Source of the DNA: Larus michahellis
Lineage: Eukaryota > Chordata > Aves > Charadriiformes > Laridae
Length of the DNA stretch: 64,000 nt
Assembly (NCBI RefSeq): GCF_964199755.1
Contig: NC_133913.1
Span: forward strand, 8,658,201 to 8,722,200
Direction: 5' to 3'
Below are positions 34,368-46,973 of the stretch, piece after piece (position 1 is the first letter of the stretch; every line of letters starts with the position of its first letter). The translations under genes and the position numbers were made by a program. Under the pieces are notes generated by a model. That model was not told where the DNA came from, ran no database searches, and was given only the letters and a program-made list of their open reading frames with translations.

Positions 34368-35400
34368 TTCATAGAACAATTTATGCTGAATGGGACTTGA
34401 AGATCTCAAGTACAGCATCCTGCTCAAAGTAGGTACCGTCTAATAGAGTCATAGTATCATAGACTTGTCTAGAATGGTAGCTTGCGGTGGATAAACATTT
34501 CCCTTGATTTACTGACTATGGTACTGTTTATACAGTCCAGAATGCAGTTGAGCTGCTTTGCTGCCATGGCACTCTGATGATTGTTGTTCAGTTTGCTGTC
34601 TACCAAGACTCACAGATCCTCTTCTGCAGAGCTTCTACCTAGCCAGTCAGTCCCCTGCCTGTGTCATTGCCAGGGGTTATTCCTTGCCACATGCAGGAAT
34701 TTGCATTTGTTTGCATCCTTGGCCAATTTCATGTGGTTCCTATTGGCCAATTCTTCAGGCAAGTGTATGCCCTTGAGTGTCATTCTCCTCCTCCTCCCCC
34801 GGTTTTGTGTCATCTGTAAACCTGGTGAGTAAGCACTCCCTCACCTCCTGCAAGTCATTGATATAAACAAGACAGATGCCCAGATAGACCCCTGCATTAT
34901 TGCAGGGTAGAGTAGACACATTGACCACTCCAGGTAGAGTATGATCCATTGACCCAATCTCTGAGCCTGATAATCCAATCAGCCTCTTTATCCATCTAGT
35001 TGTCCACCCATCCAGACTGTAAAGTCAGAACTTGGCTACAATACGATGGAAGACAGTGTTGAAAGTCTTGCTAAAGTTCATGTAAATGGCATCTGCTGCT
35101 CTTTCTTCATCCACAAATCCAGTGATTTTATGCCAGATATAGGTTGGCCTGTATTTCCTTTTGATAAATCTACGGCGATTCTCCCAGTCACCTTCTTCTT
35201 CTTCATGTGACCAAAAACATGTTCCAAGAAGAATTAATCCATGATTTTCCCAGGAACAGAAGTGAGGAAGTTGAATGGCCTGTAGTTTCTCAAACTGACT
35301 TTTGAAGATGTTCACATTACACCCAAAATGTATTGCAGCAAAGGAAGCAGCTCTTATCTTTTTTTTCACCTCATCTGGTGGCCACAGTTGTGCTTGCTTC
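34368..35400 (-). pseudogene. Ancient CR1-like LINE fragment
   Basis: A minus-strand remnant, far more diverged than the neighbours. It opens with reversed-tail-like sequence (gattcatagaacaatt and, again, gagtcatagtatcatagac near 34445). RT-domain traces are visible: CLLTRFTDDTKP-like (34850-34785), the palm near 35090-35040 and a PGKIMD-like block near 35230-35260. A few short open frames remain (34755-34949, 35025-35369). It is likely one of the oldest insertions here. Confidence 0.65.
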
Positions 35401-36934
35401 CTGTAAAACCTGAAAGTTTATTCTGCACTGAGTCTATGTATATAGAGGTAATTTTAAACAAGTCCAGACAGAGATTTCTGTATTATAAATATCCACATTG
35501 AGATAGATGAGCCTCAAGTGATGGGTCTTTCCTGACTTGCTGCCCATTTTTCTCAGCCTAGTGGAGATAACATATGTGCATTAGGTGAATATCACTGCCA
35601 TGCTGATGGTCACAATTACATTGCCTTTAAAGGCTAGAAATCATAACAGCTGGGACATGACAAAAGAAGCAGTTCATTTAGCTGCCCACATAGAACTGCA
35701 GTCTGTAGAATGCTTTTGGCATAGCCACAGGTGTAGAATGGCAATGCAAGCTGATGGCAGGGTTTTATTACATCTATGTGAGAGGAAGAAAAAGTAAGAT
35801 CTTGCCACTGGGGAAGACACTAGGGTAAGGCAGGATTCTTGCTGAGCAGGCAGTGGAAGAAAGAGAGGTGTCTCTTAACACACATCTTTCCTTGGAAATA
35901 GAAAATAATTTTCTGTCCATAAAATTATCTCTGCTGGCCTGATTGAAAAGCTCTAGTGCCACACCTTTCATCCTGTAGCAAAAAGTATTATTTCTACTGT
36001 CTCTGCTTGCAACTCAGAGGCAAGAATTCCTTGGAGAAATTGAGAAGTTGCCTCTGGGGGAGAAAACAGACTTGTTTCTTAAAGGCGTTCTTTCAGGGAG
36101 TTATCTTCACAGGGAACGTGTGATCATGGTGTCTGTAAAGGCTTGCATGGAAATGCAGCAAATTAAGGATGAGATTAGGCTGGAGGACTGAGACCATATC
36201 AAGTTTCAGTCCTCCCTGAAGCAGTGTAGGCTCTGCCTAACACATCTTACTTTGACTGGAGTGGAAGCCATTGATCAGCTTCATGTGCCATCCAGAAGGT
36301 TATCATAGTTAAATGCTTCACAAGAACATGATTATATCTTGAGTGCTGCAGCTGCACAGACATCCCAGCTGTGGACAGAGAATTGGGGGTGGGTGGCTGG
36401 GGGGAGGGAACTAAATTGACCTAACCAACTTACAGAGACATTTGTCAATAAAGTACCTAACTTAAAAAATGTGAGGATGGGACTTGCTCCAGTTACCTAG
36501 TCATGGGTTCTCCATGATCTTTCAAGTACCTTGGATAGTCATTGCAGAAAGTTAAAGAACTCAGTCCTGTTTCACATCCAGCAATGACATCTTGTTGTCC
36601 CACATTCCCTAAGGCATGCCAAAGTGAACACGGCATCTAAGTGTGGAAGCTGTTCTGAGCATCTAACCTGTCAGATCTAGTCCATATCTCAGTTTAATTC
36701 TGCCAGAAATTTATCAGCCTATAAGCTTTTCTTTCAAGGTGAGCTGAGTATTTACCTTTCCTTCATTGAGATAAATTGGCTCTCTATTATTTGAAATGTC
36801 TGTCTTGATGTTTATATAGCCTCTAGATAACTACATTTCTTTTTCTTAATTCAGTTGTCTTCATTTTACACCAATTTACTCTCCATCTTTTTAAATGTCA
36901 GTTTTCTAGTCTAAGCTCATAATTGAGCTTCTTT
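35401..36934. other. spacer, no gene recognised
   Basis: No coding family or repeat edge identified. Open frames are under 75 codons. Confidence 0.5.
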
Positions 36935-37363
36935 TAATAGGCAATGAAAAGCACAATGATCGAAGGGCTGGAGAACCTGCCCCCTGAGGAAGGGCTGAAG
37001 GAGTTAGGTTTTTTCTCCCTGTAGGGGGGAAGGCTCAGGGAGGATCTCATCACAGTATTTAAAAGGTGACAAAGAGGACGGAGGCTCTCTTTTCATAAGG
37101 AGTCACATGGAGAAGACAAGGGGCAATGGGCACAAGTTACACTGGGAGAGGTTTTTATCATGACATAAGAAAAAATATCTCTTACAGTAAGAACAATCAT
37201 TCACTGAAACAACCTCCACAGGGACATGGGAGAATCTCCATTGCTGGAGGTTTTCAAGATGCAATTGGACAGGGTGCTAGATAATCTCATCTAGGTTCCC
37301 TTTCTCATGAAAGAGTGGACCAGATGTTTTGAGGTCCCTTCCAACTTGGGCTATTCTGATTCT
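36935..37363 (+). mobile_element. CR1 3' fragment of an older subfamily
   Basis: It covers only the end of ORF2 (LENLPPEEGLKELGFFSL-like, TRGNGHKLH-like, a degenerate WRxLPREV block, LLEVFKMQLD) and the 3' UTR (aggtcccttccaacttggg), with a weak tail (ctattctgattctca). Frames are broken by stops. Plus strand. Confidence 0.8.
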
Positions 37364-39037
37364 CAAAGGACCTTTCACAGGAGAATTCAACCCATCAGAA
37401 GCCAAATACTAAACTGTTGGTCTAAACTGAACAGTGTTTAACAGTATCTAATCTAATCTAATAAAGAATTAGTTTCACTAATAGTTAAAAGAAAGGCGCA
37501 TATGTGGCTAGTAGCTTAGTATTTGGCTGAGGTTCAACCAAAAATGAGATTTCTGAATATACCAACATTATACCTTTGTCTGAAGTAGCATTTAGGATTT
37601 GTATGCAGGCTCTATCTGTATTATTAAACAATGTCAGGAATGTTTCTGGTGTCTAAGTCAAATGGCATGAAATATGCATACCACTTAATGTTTTTTAACT
37701 ACCAAATACAGTGGTAACTAGAAAGGACCCCCGGCTGAGGCTTGTCTGTAGTGGGATGGGCCAAATACCTCGCTACATAACATTAAACTTCAGGTGCAGA
37801 GACCTCCATTGTACCTGAACATATATGTCTGAAAGTGGAGCTGCATTCCATCCCAATGTCTTAAAACACACAGTTTACAGATGTTTTCTACTAGTTTAGA
37901 TCCTTCAGAAGACTAGTGAGCACTGAAGTTGTAATAGTGGCCGGTAGAAAATGCTCATAGAAATACCTATGGTACACGGTCTACACAGAGAGATATTCCT
38001 CTGGTATTTTCTCCATGGTTCTGCATGCATGGGAATACAGGCATATTCATTTCAGCTTATGGAATAGATTCTTTTTATATCAAAACAGAGAAAGAGGTAA
38101 CTACGGATAGCAATTCATTTATTTTAAAGTGATATTATTTATTTTGAGTGGAAAATGAACACATAATTAATTTAAAGAATGAATATCTCTGAAAGGTAAT
38201 TTCTGATTTCTGGTCAGCCCTGGCACTTACCTGATGTTGTACTATAATGAGAACTGAGCAGTCTTCTGGTAGGACAGTGCTTACACGATAACTCAAGAAG
38301 TGATGCTTCAGACACTTGATGCAAAAGTTTCAAATTGCCATTTTTTGAAATGTGCATTTTTTAACCAGAATTTCAAACCACTGCAAGCAGCTGTAACATT
38401 GAACTGAAACATATTATCTTTATACTAAGTCAGATCGTGTTGTTACAAGCTTATCTATCACAGAAAAATAGCTCCTGTCCTGCACTCTGGGGGTTAGAGA
38501 GCACTTCAGACGCAAGATTTCAGTTGCCCGTCAATGCTCGATGGTTGGAACCTGAATTTCAGTGGTTACACTCATTTCTAAGAGAAGTGATGAAAGCAAA
38601 AATAGTTAAAAAAATGAGTAGTCCCAGGCAAATAAATCATTCATTTTACTATTGATTGACCTAATTTATCTTTGGATGTTTACAGTGAGAATGTCTCCAC
38701 CTGACCTGGCTGTGTTCCAGCGCGTAGAAATAAGGCACTGCCAGAATCGAGTTTTATGTCCTATTTTAAATGTCTAAATACACAGTTGAATTAATTATGG
38801 CTTTAAAATGCTTGTGAGTTTTGAGTGATTAGAGAAGGACTCTATATTAGAGCTCAAATGGATTGTAAATGTCTAAATCTGGTTAAATGAATCAACACCT
38901 TCATCTGATCTAATTCTCCTAAAATTCTCCTTTTATACCTCCTGCTTTCATCAAGCCTGATGTCCCTTGTTTTACATTCTAAACATCTGTCTGTGGCAAA
39001 TTGGACACTGTGGTCATTCTCGTCCTTAGTAAAGGTA
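37364..39037. other. spacer between the CR1-rich and receptor regions
   Basis: AT-rich and unique-looking; no gene recognised. It holds the 3' flank of the first receptor gene, whose stop codon is at 39038-39040. No polyadenylation site was assigned. Confidence 0.5.
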
Positions 39038-39967
39038 CTAAAAAACCCCTTTCCTTTTTAACTGTTTTTTAAGACATCCTTTTACCTCCTTGTTTCGGAG
39101 GGTGTAGATGAAAGGGTTTAGCATGGGAATAACAACAGTATAGAGGATAGAGATGGTGTTGCTTTTGTCAGGTGAAGATGTGGCCCCAGGCTGAGCATAC
39201 ATGAAGAAAACAGTCCCAAAGAACAAGCTGACAGCCAGCATGTGAGAAGAGCAAGTGGAGAAGGCCCTGTGCCTGCTCTCAGCTGAAGGCATTTGGACAA
39301 TAGTAATAATTATATAAACATAGGAGATAAAAACCACCAAGGCAGTACCCACAATAATTGATCCACATACAACCAGCATTACTATTTCATTGACGAATGT
39401 GTCTGAGCAGGAGGTATGCATCACTGCAGGAACATCGCAGAAGAAGTGGTTTATTTCTTTGGGCCCACAGAAGGACAAACTGAATGTAAAGCCTGTCTGG
39501 ATGGTGCAATTGATGCAGCCTGACAGATAAGAGCCCACCACCATAAAAACACAAAGTCTTTTATTCATAATGATGTGGTACAGCAGTGGATTGCAGATGG
39601 CAGTGAAGCGATCATAAGCCATCACAGCAAGGAAGAAGGCTTCCGTTGTTCCAAAGAGAGAGAAGAAGAACATTTGAGATGCACACCCATTGTAGGAAAT
39701 GGTTCTTCTGCCTAGTGAGAATGTCAGTGCTGCTTTGGGAGTGATGACAGAGGAATAGCAGATGTCTAAGATGGACAAGTTCTCCAGGAAAAAGTACATG
39801 GGAGTGTGCAGTTTGGAGTCCATTCTAATGATGAGGATCATGCAGGCATTTCCTACCACAGTGACAATATACATTGTTGAAAAGAGAACAGAGAGGAAGA
39901 ATTGTGATCCTGGATGCAATTTGAACCCAGTCAAAATGAACTCAGTTACGTTCCTGTGGTTTTCCAT
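39038..39967 (-). CDS. Olfactory receptor, class II, family 5/8/9-like
   Basis: An intact single-exon frame of 309 residues, the usual receptor length. It should be a seven-helix odorant GPCR on olfactory cilia coupling to the olfactory G protein. N-glycosylation site NVT at residues 6-8; TM1 ends with GNACMILII; PMYFFLENLSILD opens TM2; C95 pairs with extracellular-loop cysteines (C167, C177, C187 available); MAYDRFTAIC at 116-125 is the TM3 motif with F and T in place of the usual Y and V; FSTCSSHM at 236-243 opens TM6; [12 protein letters not shown] at 281-292 closes TM7. The ATG at 39967 gives a short N-terminus typical of the family. The family number is my estimate from motifs; class II is secure because class I signatures are absent. 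Non-coding upstream exons are usual but cannot be placed. Confidence 0.93.
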   Translation of the reverse strand: MENHRNVTEFILTGFKLHPGSQFFLSVLFSTMYIVTVVGNACMILIIRMDSKLHTPMYFFLENLSILDICYSSVITPKAALTFSLGRRTISYNGCASQMFFFSLFGTTEAFFLAVMAYDRFTAICNPLLYHIIMNKRLCVFMVVGSYLSGCINCTIQTGFTFSLSFCGPKEINHFFCDVPAVMHTSCSDTFVNEIVMLVVCGSIIVGTALVVFISYVYIIITIVQMPSAESRHRAFSTCSSHMLAVSLFFGTVFFMYAQPGATSSPDKSNTISILYTVVIPMLNPFIYTLRNKEVKGCLKKQLKRKGVF

Positions 39968-42900
39968 GTTTCCTATCAGATGATGTTCAAATAGGAAATT
40001 AGAATGTAGTTGACACTCCTACTTTAGAATATTTACCACTTTAGAATATTTACCACTTTGGAGAAGCAATTAGGAGAATAAGATAAACCATGAGATATAT
40101 GAAACATAAGAAATATGAAAAATAGAGAGACAGATGGAAAACAATGGAAAATGGATTCATCTATCATATCTGAAGATTTTTCTAATATATTCATTTACAG
40201 ATGAGGCAATTACCATGTTATATTCTGTGCAGTGTAAAGAAATATCCTTCATGCAGCTCATCCAACCTATTTTAAAGGTCTATTTTGTAGTCAATCAAGA
40301 AACAGGCATTTCATTCTAAACTTAGTCTAAACAACTATTTCTGATACAACTGGGAAGAAAAATCTCTCCCTAAGATTGCAGCTAACCCACAAAAGACTGC
40401 TCTCCCCTCAATAAAAGAACAAATGAATATGCTTCTTCAGCTGATGGAAAACAATTTAAAAAGAGGAATGCCAAGAAATGCATGGAAAAAGTGTGGATAA
40501 TTGTTAAAAAAAAAAAAAAAAAAAAGCCTACTAAAAAAAGGCAACACTTCTTTATGTGAGAAACTGAGGTTTGTTTTTTTTTTAAGTACTTGTAACAACG
40601 CTCTCAAATGTTTGTATTTCTTAAATAAATTTTCTCCATTAAAATATTTACATCACAGAGGATGTTCAAAATAATATTAATCAACAGAATATTTCAAGTG
40701 ATTGCTTTTCAATTATGTTTAGTGACTTTGTTTTCATAAATTTGGTGTCATCTCACCTAGGCTTGAGTATATGCAGTGGGTTGACGCCTACATTAGAACT
40801 AATAATTTAGATTACCTTTAAATTCAGTGGATAGAAATAAACACTCCCACTTTAGAGTATTTACTAGAAGGTATGAATCATATTCTAGGATTTTCTGTAG
40901 AAACATTGACCTAAAGGCAAGTCCAGCTCAGTCACAGCTAACTGTTCTCTGTGTGTGAAGATGTACATAAATGTATAAAGCTGAGTCATATGAATCCCCA
41001 TCCAGTTACTGGTATTTTGTTTGCTCTGTTGTCATTTCCAATAGATTCATTATTATAACCCTCGTGTACCTGATCTTTTTAAAACACTGTATTAATTTTT
41101 AAGACATTACTTCAGCCATCTTTTTATAATCCATGAAATATACCCTCAGCTCTGGGTGCCTTCAGAAGCCCTATTCACTTCTTCTTTGTTCTTTTTTTAT
41201 TCATGTATCTTAGAAAAGGAAATAACTTTGGAGAAAGAACTTCTCTTTGCATATCCTTGCTTATCACATATTTTGGCTAGTTACCCTTGGGATTTTTCTG
41301 TATGGAGAACTTAAGTTCAGGCAGTCATGGTTAAGCATCCAGTCTAAACCTATTGTCTATAGCTTCTTCTATTGTCAAAAGAGAGAAAGAGATGCATCCA
41401 CGGTATGATTCTTCTAGTCCTAATGTACCTGTTTAAAACATAAGGGGAAAACGGTCCCTTATCTATTTTCATTAGAACAGGAATGAAGCAAGCAACAACA
41501 TGAGAAGAAAAAAGGGATACCTTTATCCACAACAATATAAAGGAAAATGCCAAAATTGTATGTCAGTATGATCAACCAGTTGATGGATGTGTAGTCCTGT
41601 CTGACCTAATTGTGCTTATTTTAAAATCTTTATTCTGGTTTTGTGTGTAACTATCAATGATTTAAATGTAGCAGATAAAAACTTATGAAATAATTTCATA
41701 ACAATAAAACATCTTTTCAATGGAAAGGTATCCTATATCCTATTAAAAATTGTTTTGTCAAAATAACACTACTGCTTTAAGTAAATGGCTTTTTGAATGG
41801 CTAAGAATGAAGCTGCTGGATATGCTTTTATAGTCAGTGAGAAGGACATTTTTAGGAAGATTTTTTATTCACTTGAGATCTGAAGTCTCTCTGTAAATGT
41901 CTGTCTCTGTTGATCAAACAGAAAGTCTAGGATAACTGATGTAGACCCATTAAATACTGGCTTCTTGTTAATTGACTTACTTTCCAGAAGAACTAACTGT
42001 ATTCAAAAGCCCTGTTTACTTTAAGTGCTATGGAACCAAAATAAAGACACAATGATTTTTAATGCAGTTCTATCACTAAACTTAGCAAAGCAAAGCTCAG
42101 ACTTCACAAACCACAACACACGTACCTTGTAATATCATGATTAAGGTCACATGTGTTTTTTGGAATTCAGATTTCATGAACACATTGCCAAAAACGTTGA
42201 CCGTTTTTTCTACTCAACCGATTTTTCAGTAGTCTCTTGGTAATCAACAAATCACTGACCTTTCATCACGCTGGTTGTGAGGGCATTCTCCTTAGCATGT
42301 TGCTTATTTATACTTTAATAGATGTACATAAACACGCTAGAGATTCAGCTTCTGGGTTTTCACAGTAGTCATCTGAACTTCAAATGAGACATTTTTCCCT
42401 TGTGCCATTTGTCTTTGCCTGCAAACGAAGAGAAACCTAGAAGAAAACCCAAACAATAAAGTGCAATGCTGCTTCTGTGTGGTTTTACCCCTACTTTTTT
42501 TCACAGTTACTTAAGTGGAGCTCTTCATGCCCCTTTAAGATTTCTTTCTGATGAGGAAAATACTGTGGACCTTATAAAATCCCTATTAGCCATTAGAATC
42601 TTCTTCCTTTCAGAATACAAAACCAGAACAAACACCATTGCCTTTTTCACAAACAATGTGCTTCCTTTCCCTAAAAATGCCCAAGTTTTCCCTAAGTGTG
42701 CTCTCTTCTCTGACTGTCAGGGAGAGAGTACTCACAACCTAAAATGCCGAGATGTGATTCAGGTGGCTAAAAATGAGGGTCCAGCCTCTAAAGGAAAACT
42801 TGCCTGGATTCCAGCAGCCACTCCAGGAAGAAAAAAGCATCTCACAGCTCCCTTGTGGGTATTTCAGACACCCTAGCATATCCTGTTATTTTTCAACAAG

Positions 42901-43757
42901 CAAACTTGCATTCTTTTCAGCATGGGAGCATCACATTTAGTTACAGTAGACTATATTAAATTATCTTTGGTTTGGATGGTGTTTTTAAATAGATTTACAT
43001 GAAATAGTTGTTTCTCTTCTTGATATAAAAACTTTCCATATTTTGTGATTTATGATAGATCAATACTTTCTACAGCCAGACTCTTTTTACTTTTGCATAC
43101 ATTCTCACCAGCTCCCTGAGACAGATGGTAAGATTAAGAGAGATGGTAAGGTTCTCAAGAGCTAAGATTGGACTGCTAGTCATATCTACATTACTTGTGG
43201 GAGGTGATTTATCTACAATAATTTAAAGGCACCTAACCTTGAATTTACAGAAGTGTTTATTAGGAAAGCTTCCAGAAATAAACTTTTAGATGCAAGAGAG
43301 AACTTGCATTCTCAGAAGGTTTGTGTTTGTATAATACTTGTTGGTGTTCTCTCTTTCCCTAAGAACAATTAGGGATCCCTGTTGAATAGGTAATTGATTA
43401 TTTGCTTCAGGTTCTCTAACTACATCATTATTAGTGGATATAAAAAACCATAACAATTGGACGATAATCCTCTTCGCAGCATATTTGAAAGGTTTTGTAG
43501 ACACAATTTCAAAGCAATGACCTGCAGATCAACGCTTTAAAAACAATCAACGTGTGTAGTCAAATCACTATATTAGAGGAGTTACACACCTTGCAAAATT
43601 TAATATTTCAATAGAAAGCTCGCTAAGGAGTACTGAAATGCTATGGTTTTCACTTTATATATGAAAAACTGAAATAAAAGGAGAAATAGGTTAGGTGATC
43701 ATTGGTGTATAAATGCTTTAATTCAATATCTTGTAATAAGAATAAAGTAGGCTTGAC
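39968..43757. other. intergenic DNA between receptors
   Basis: AT-rich. It contains a tandem 17-nt repeat at 40021-40056 with a diverged echo near 40845-40870, an A-run at 40506-40525, and an unexplained open frame of 136 codons on the plus strand (42466-42876) that matches no family I know and is probably chance. No repeat family was recognised. Confidence 0.5.
40021..40056. repeat. Two tandem copies of a 17-18 nt unit upstream of the 39-kb receptor
   Basis: The unit actttagaatatttacc occurs twice back to back, about 55-90 nt upstream of the receptor start codon. A related copy (cactcccactttagagtatttac) lies near 40846-40868. It could sit in the 5' UTR or promoter; no factor site is claimed. 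Confidence 0.6.
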
Positions 43758-44349
43758 ACTACTGATTTTGGCTGAGATAATTTTCTTCACAGTAGCTTGT
43801 ATGGGGTTACGTTTTGTATTTGTGATGAAAACAATGTTGATAACACAAGAATGTTTTAGTTACTGCTGAGCAGTGCTTTCACAGTGCCTATGCCTTTTCT
43901 GTTTCTCACACTGCACCCGCCACCAGCAAGTAGGCTGGGGTGGGCCAGGAGCTGGGACGGGACACAGCTGGGACAGTTGACCCCAGCTGATCAGAGGTTT
44001 ATTCTGTACCATATGACTTCATGTTCAGCAATAAAAGCTGGGGGAAAGAAGGAGGAAGGGGGGACATTTGGAGTATGGCGTTTTGTCTTCCCAAGTAACC
44101 ATTATGCATGATGGAGCCCTGCTTTCCTGGTGATGGCTGAACACCCGCCTGCTGATGGGAAGCAGTGAATTAATTCCTTGTTTTGAATTGCTTGTGTGCG
44201 CAGCTTTTGCTTTACCCATTAAACTGTTTTTATCCCACCCACGAGTCTTCTCACTTTTACCTTCTGATTCTCTCCCCCATCTCAATGAGGGGAGAGTGAG
44301 CAAGCGCATGGTTGGGGCTTATCTGCCTGCTGGGGCTAACCCACAACTA
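43758..44349 (+). repeat. Solo LTR of an avian endogenous retrovirus (copy 2)
   Basis: It aligns end to end with the LTR at 22220-22795: a start like actgattttggctgag, a shared middle with ATAAAAGC (44031-44038), a shared ATTAAA (44218-44223) and an end like gctaacccacaac. The terminal TG and CA are mutated and no clear target duplication remains, suggesting it is older than copy 1. No viral genes adjoin it. Confidence 0.75.
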
Positions 44350-46037
44350 ACACACAAGCCTGATTTGGGCATTACAGGCTATGTTTAAAATCTATGAGAG
44401 AAAGAGGCACTTCTGGAGAGTGATTCATAACATCTATACATTAAAGATAAATAGAATAAATGTACTCTGGGGGTGACAATCCATGTCCATGAATAGTAAA
44501 GGAGCCTTAGATATCTAATTAGACACTAAACTTAGATGTCTAATTTTTAGATTTTTTTTGAGGAACCCATGCTTATATATCTAACTGTCTCTGTGGCTCT
44601 TGGTCTCAAATGCAAAACTAAAGAACTACTGGATTTTTGGGGGGCTTCTTTACCATGCCATGGTTTGTATTGTATTATATATTCATATTGTGTCAATTAC
44701 CTGTTTTCTCGTAGCAGATTTTCTGCTAATACCTGGAATACAGCCAGCATCTTACATTTCTGGTGATAGCTTTCCAGTATGGTTAACTTCAAGTTGTTCT
44801 TGACACCTATGCTTAAAATTGTGCTAAGTCCTCAGAAAGTCTTGTTTGGATCAGTTGTATCCATAGCAACAGTACGCTTCCAGCACGTGTCTTAAGGTTT
44901 CCTCTCTGGAAAACTAAATGTTTCATTAACTGCAAAATCTAAAAAAGCAGCCTACTAGTACAGAGCATAGAATATCAGAAAATATGGTGTCAGTTACAAT
45001 TTCAAACCTACATTTAACTTGGTCATATAGATATGCACTCATCTGACAGATTTTAATGTATTTTTTTTATTTATTTGTTACAGAGTATTAAACATTTTGA
45101 ATCAATGTGATATTCTGAGCATGGAGTATATTTCTTAGAGGCAACTTTTTACCTAAAGAGACTTCTGATAATCATATTTTCTCACAAATAGTCAGTATTT
45201 AACTCAGACGCATCAGCTGTGTCTCCAGACTCCTTCTTGGGAAGGAATGGGAAGACTTGGACTGTAGGCTATGAGTCAGAGTTTAAGGTCATGACTCTTC
45301 CTGTAATACTGCTGGATCCAAGGCTCATGCAGCCTGAAGGAAACATTGAAGTGATCTATACTGTCAGTTTTGTCTGAATTTCATCTTGAATTATTTGGTG
45401 TGCCCTGGGTATGATAACATTATTCAGGGCCCTGGTGTGAACCAAACTGAGCCCAAGTGACGCTGTAGCTCTACGACAACATGAGCTACTCACATTATTC
45501 TCCATCTATTGCTGTATTAGAAAAGTTGCCTCCTTCACAGAATGTTTCATTTTATCCTAAATCAGCTATCTAAAAAAATTAAGATTACTCATCCTTTTCC
45601 ACTGCCTATTTCTTTCCAGGAACAATAACAGAATCTCGGAGTAAATGAATCAGATGTTGATATCTGCATTTTACAATCTCACCCAATGTTTTCTGGACAT
45701 AGTAATCTATCTAGGGCAAACAAAATCCAAGGTTCAGTTTCATGCATTGACAAACCTTTTAAAACTGGAGCAGTCATTCAGCTGAAGACTTTTAAGAAAG
45801 GTAGGCAACGTAGAATCATAGGGGGAAAACAAATAAGCAAAAAAACCCTCCCAACCCAAAATCATAGTGTATATATATAGATCAAACTTGGATTTATCAA
45901 GGTCTAGTTCAATAAATATGGTTACTGGGTCCATGAATAGTAGAGTTTCACTTTGGCATGGACTAGGGTCTGGACCTCCTGACTTTAGTTAATCAGCACT
46001 GCCAGTTGATCTTCTCCAGAAGTCTTTAGTTGATTTC
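44350..46037. other. intergenic DNA between receptors
   Basis: No gene or repeat recognised; it includes the 3' flank of the 46-kb receptor. Confidence 0.5.
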
Positions 46038-46973
46038 TTAGGTGTGTCTTGTGCAAGTAAAGGTCTTCCTCAGGGCAAACCTGACTTCTTTGTTTCTGAG
46101 ACAATATATGAGAGGATTCAGAAGTGGCACAACTACCGTGTACAAGACTGATACCAACTTGTTAGCACTGTAGGTATACATGACCTTGGGGTGGGCATAA
46201 GTGAAAAGAGTGGTGGAGTAGAACAATATCACTACAGTCAAGTGGGAGCTGCAGGTGGAAAAGACCTTTTGTCTCCCCTGAGAAGAAGGGATCTTCAACA
46301 CGGTGAACATGATGTAAATATAGGATGCGACTACAGTACACAGAGGCACCATGATGACCACCAGAGCCAAGATGAAGTCCACTAGCTCAGCCAAAGAGGA
46401 ATCGCTGCAGGAGATATTCAGTAGGGGTGAAATATCACAGAAATAGTGATTGATTTTATCTACATCACAGAATGAGAGCTGGGCTATAAAGCTCATCTTG
46501 ATGGAAGAAGTGATTAAACCACACATCCAAGAGCCAGCTGTCAACTGAGCACAGAACTGATGATTCATGATGAGTGAATATCGGAGAGGTTTGCATATGG
46601 CCAAGAAGCGATCATAGGCCATAACAGCTAACAAAATATATTCAGTACAAACAAAAGTCACGAAGAAATACAGCTGTGTCATGCACCCCTGGAATGAGAT
46701 ATGTTTGTCTTGAGAGAGGAAATCTATGAGCATCTTTGGCTCAATGACAGTAACATACCAGATCTCTAAGAATGACAGGTTTCCTAGGAAGAAATACATG
46801 GGGTTTTGCAGACTCTGGTTAGTTCGGATGATGAGAATGATAAGGAAATTTTCCAACACGGTTAATAAATAAGCCAGAAGTAAAACAGAGAACAGGAACA
46901 GCTGCAGTTCAGCAGTGGTGGGAAAACCCAGGAGAATGAAATACATGACACTGGTTTCATTCCTGCCATCCAT
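46038..46973 (-). CDS. Olfactory receptor, class II, family 6-like
   Basis: An intact single-exon frame of 311 residues. N-glycosylation site NET at 5-7; [13 protein letters not shown] is typical of family 6; PMYFFLGNLSFLE opens TM2; C97 and loop cysteines C169, C179 and C189 are present; MAYDRFLAIC at 118-127; [14 protein letters not shown] in the second loop; FSTCSSHLTVV at 238-248; PLLNPLIYCLRNKEV at 283-297. It is clearly paralogous to the receptor at 53.5 kb, sharing [12 protein letters not shown] and NKLVSVxYT. The ATG at 46973 is the only one giving a normal N-terminus. Odorant ligand unknown. Confidence 0.94.
   Translation of the reverse strand: MDGRNETSVMYFILLGFPTTAELQLFLFSVLLLAYLLTVLENFLIILIIRTNQSLQNPMYFFLGNLSFLEIWYVTVIEPKMLIDFLSQDKHISFQGCMTQLYFFVTFVCTEYILLAVMAYDRFLAICKPLRYSLIMNHQFCAQLTAGSWMCGLITSSIKMSFIAQLSFCDVDKINHYFCDISPLLNISCSDSSLAELVDFILALVVIMVPLCTVVASYIYIMFTVLKIPSSQGRQKVFSTCSSHLTVVILFYSTTLFTYAHPKVMYTYSANKLVSVLYTVVVPLLNPLIYCLRNKEVRFALRKTFTCTRHT

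Noticed and set aside
40506-40525. A-run as a possible processed-pseudogene tail
   Set aside because: No coding similarity or target duplication was found on either side.
42466-42876. 136-codon plus-strand open frame between receptors
   Set aside because: No recognisable domain, biased composition and no supporting neighbour; probably chance, noted only inside the intergenic entry.
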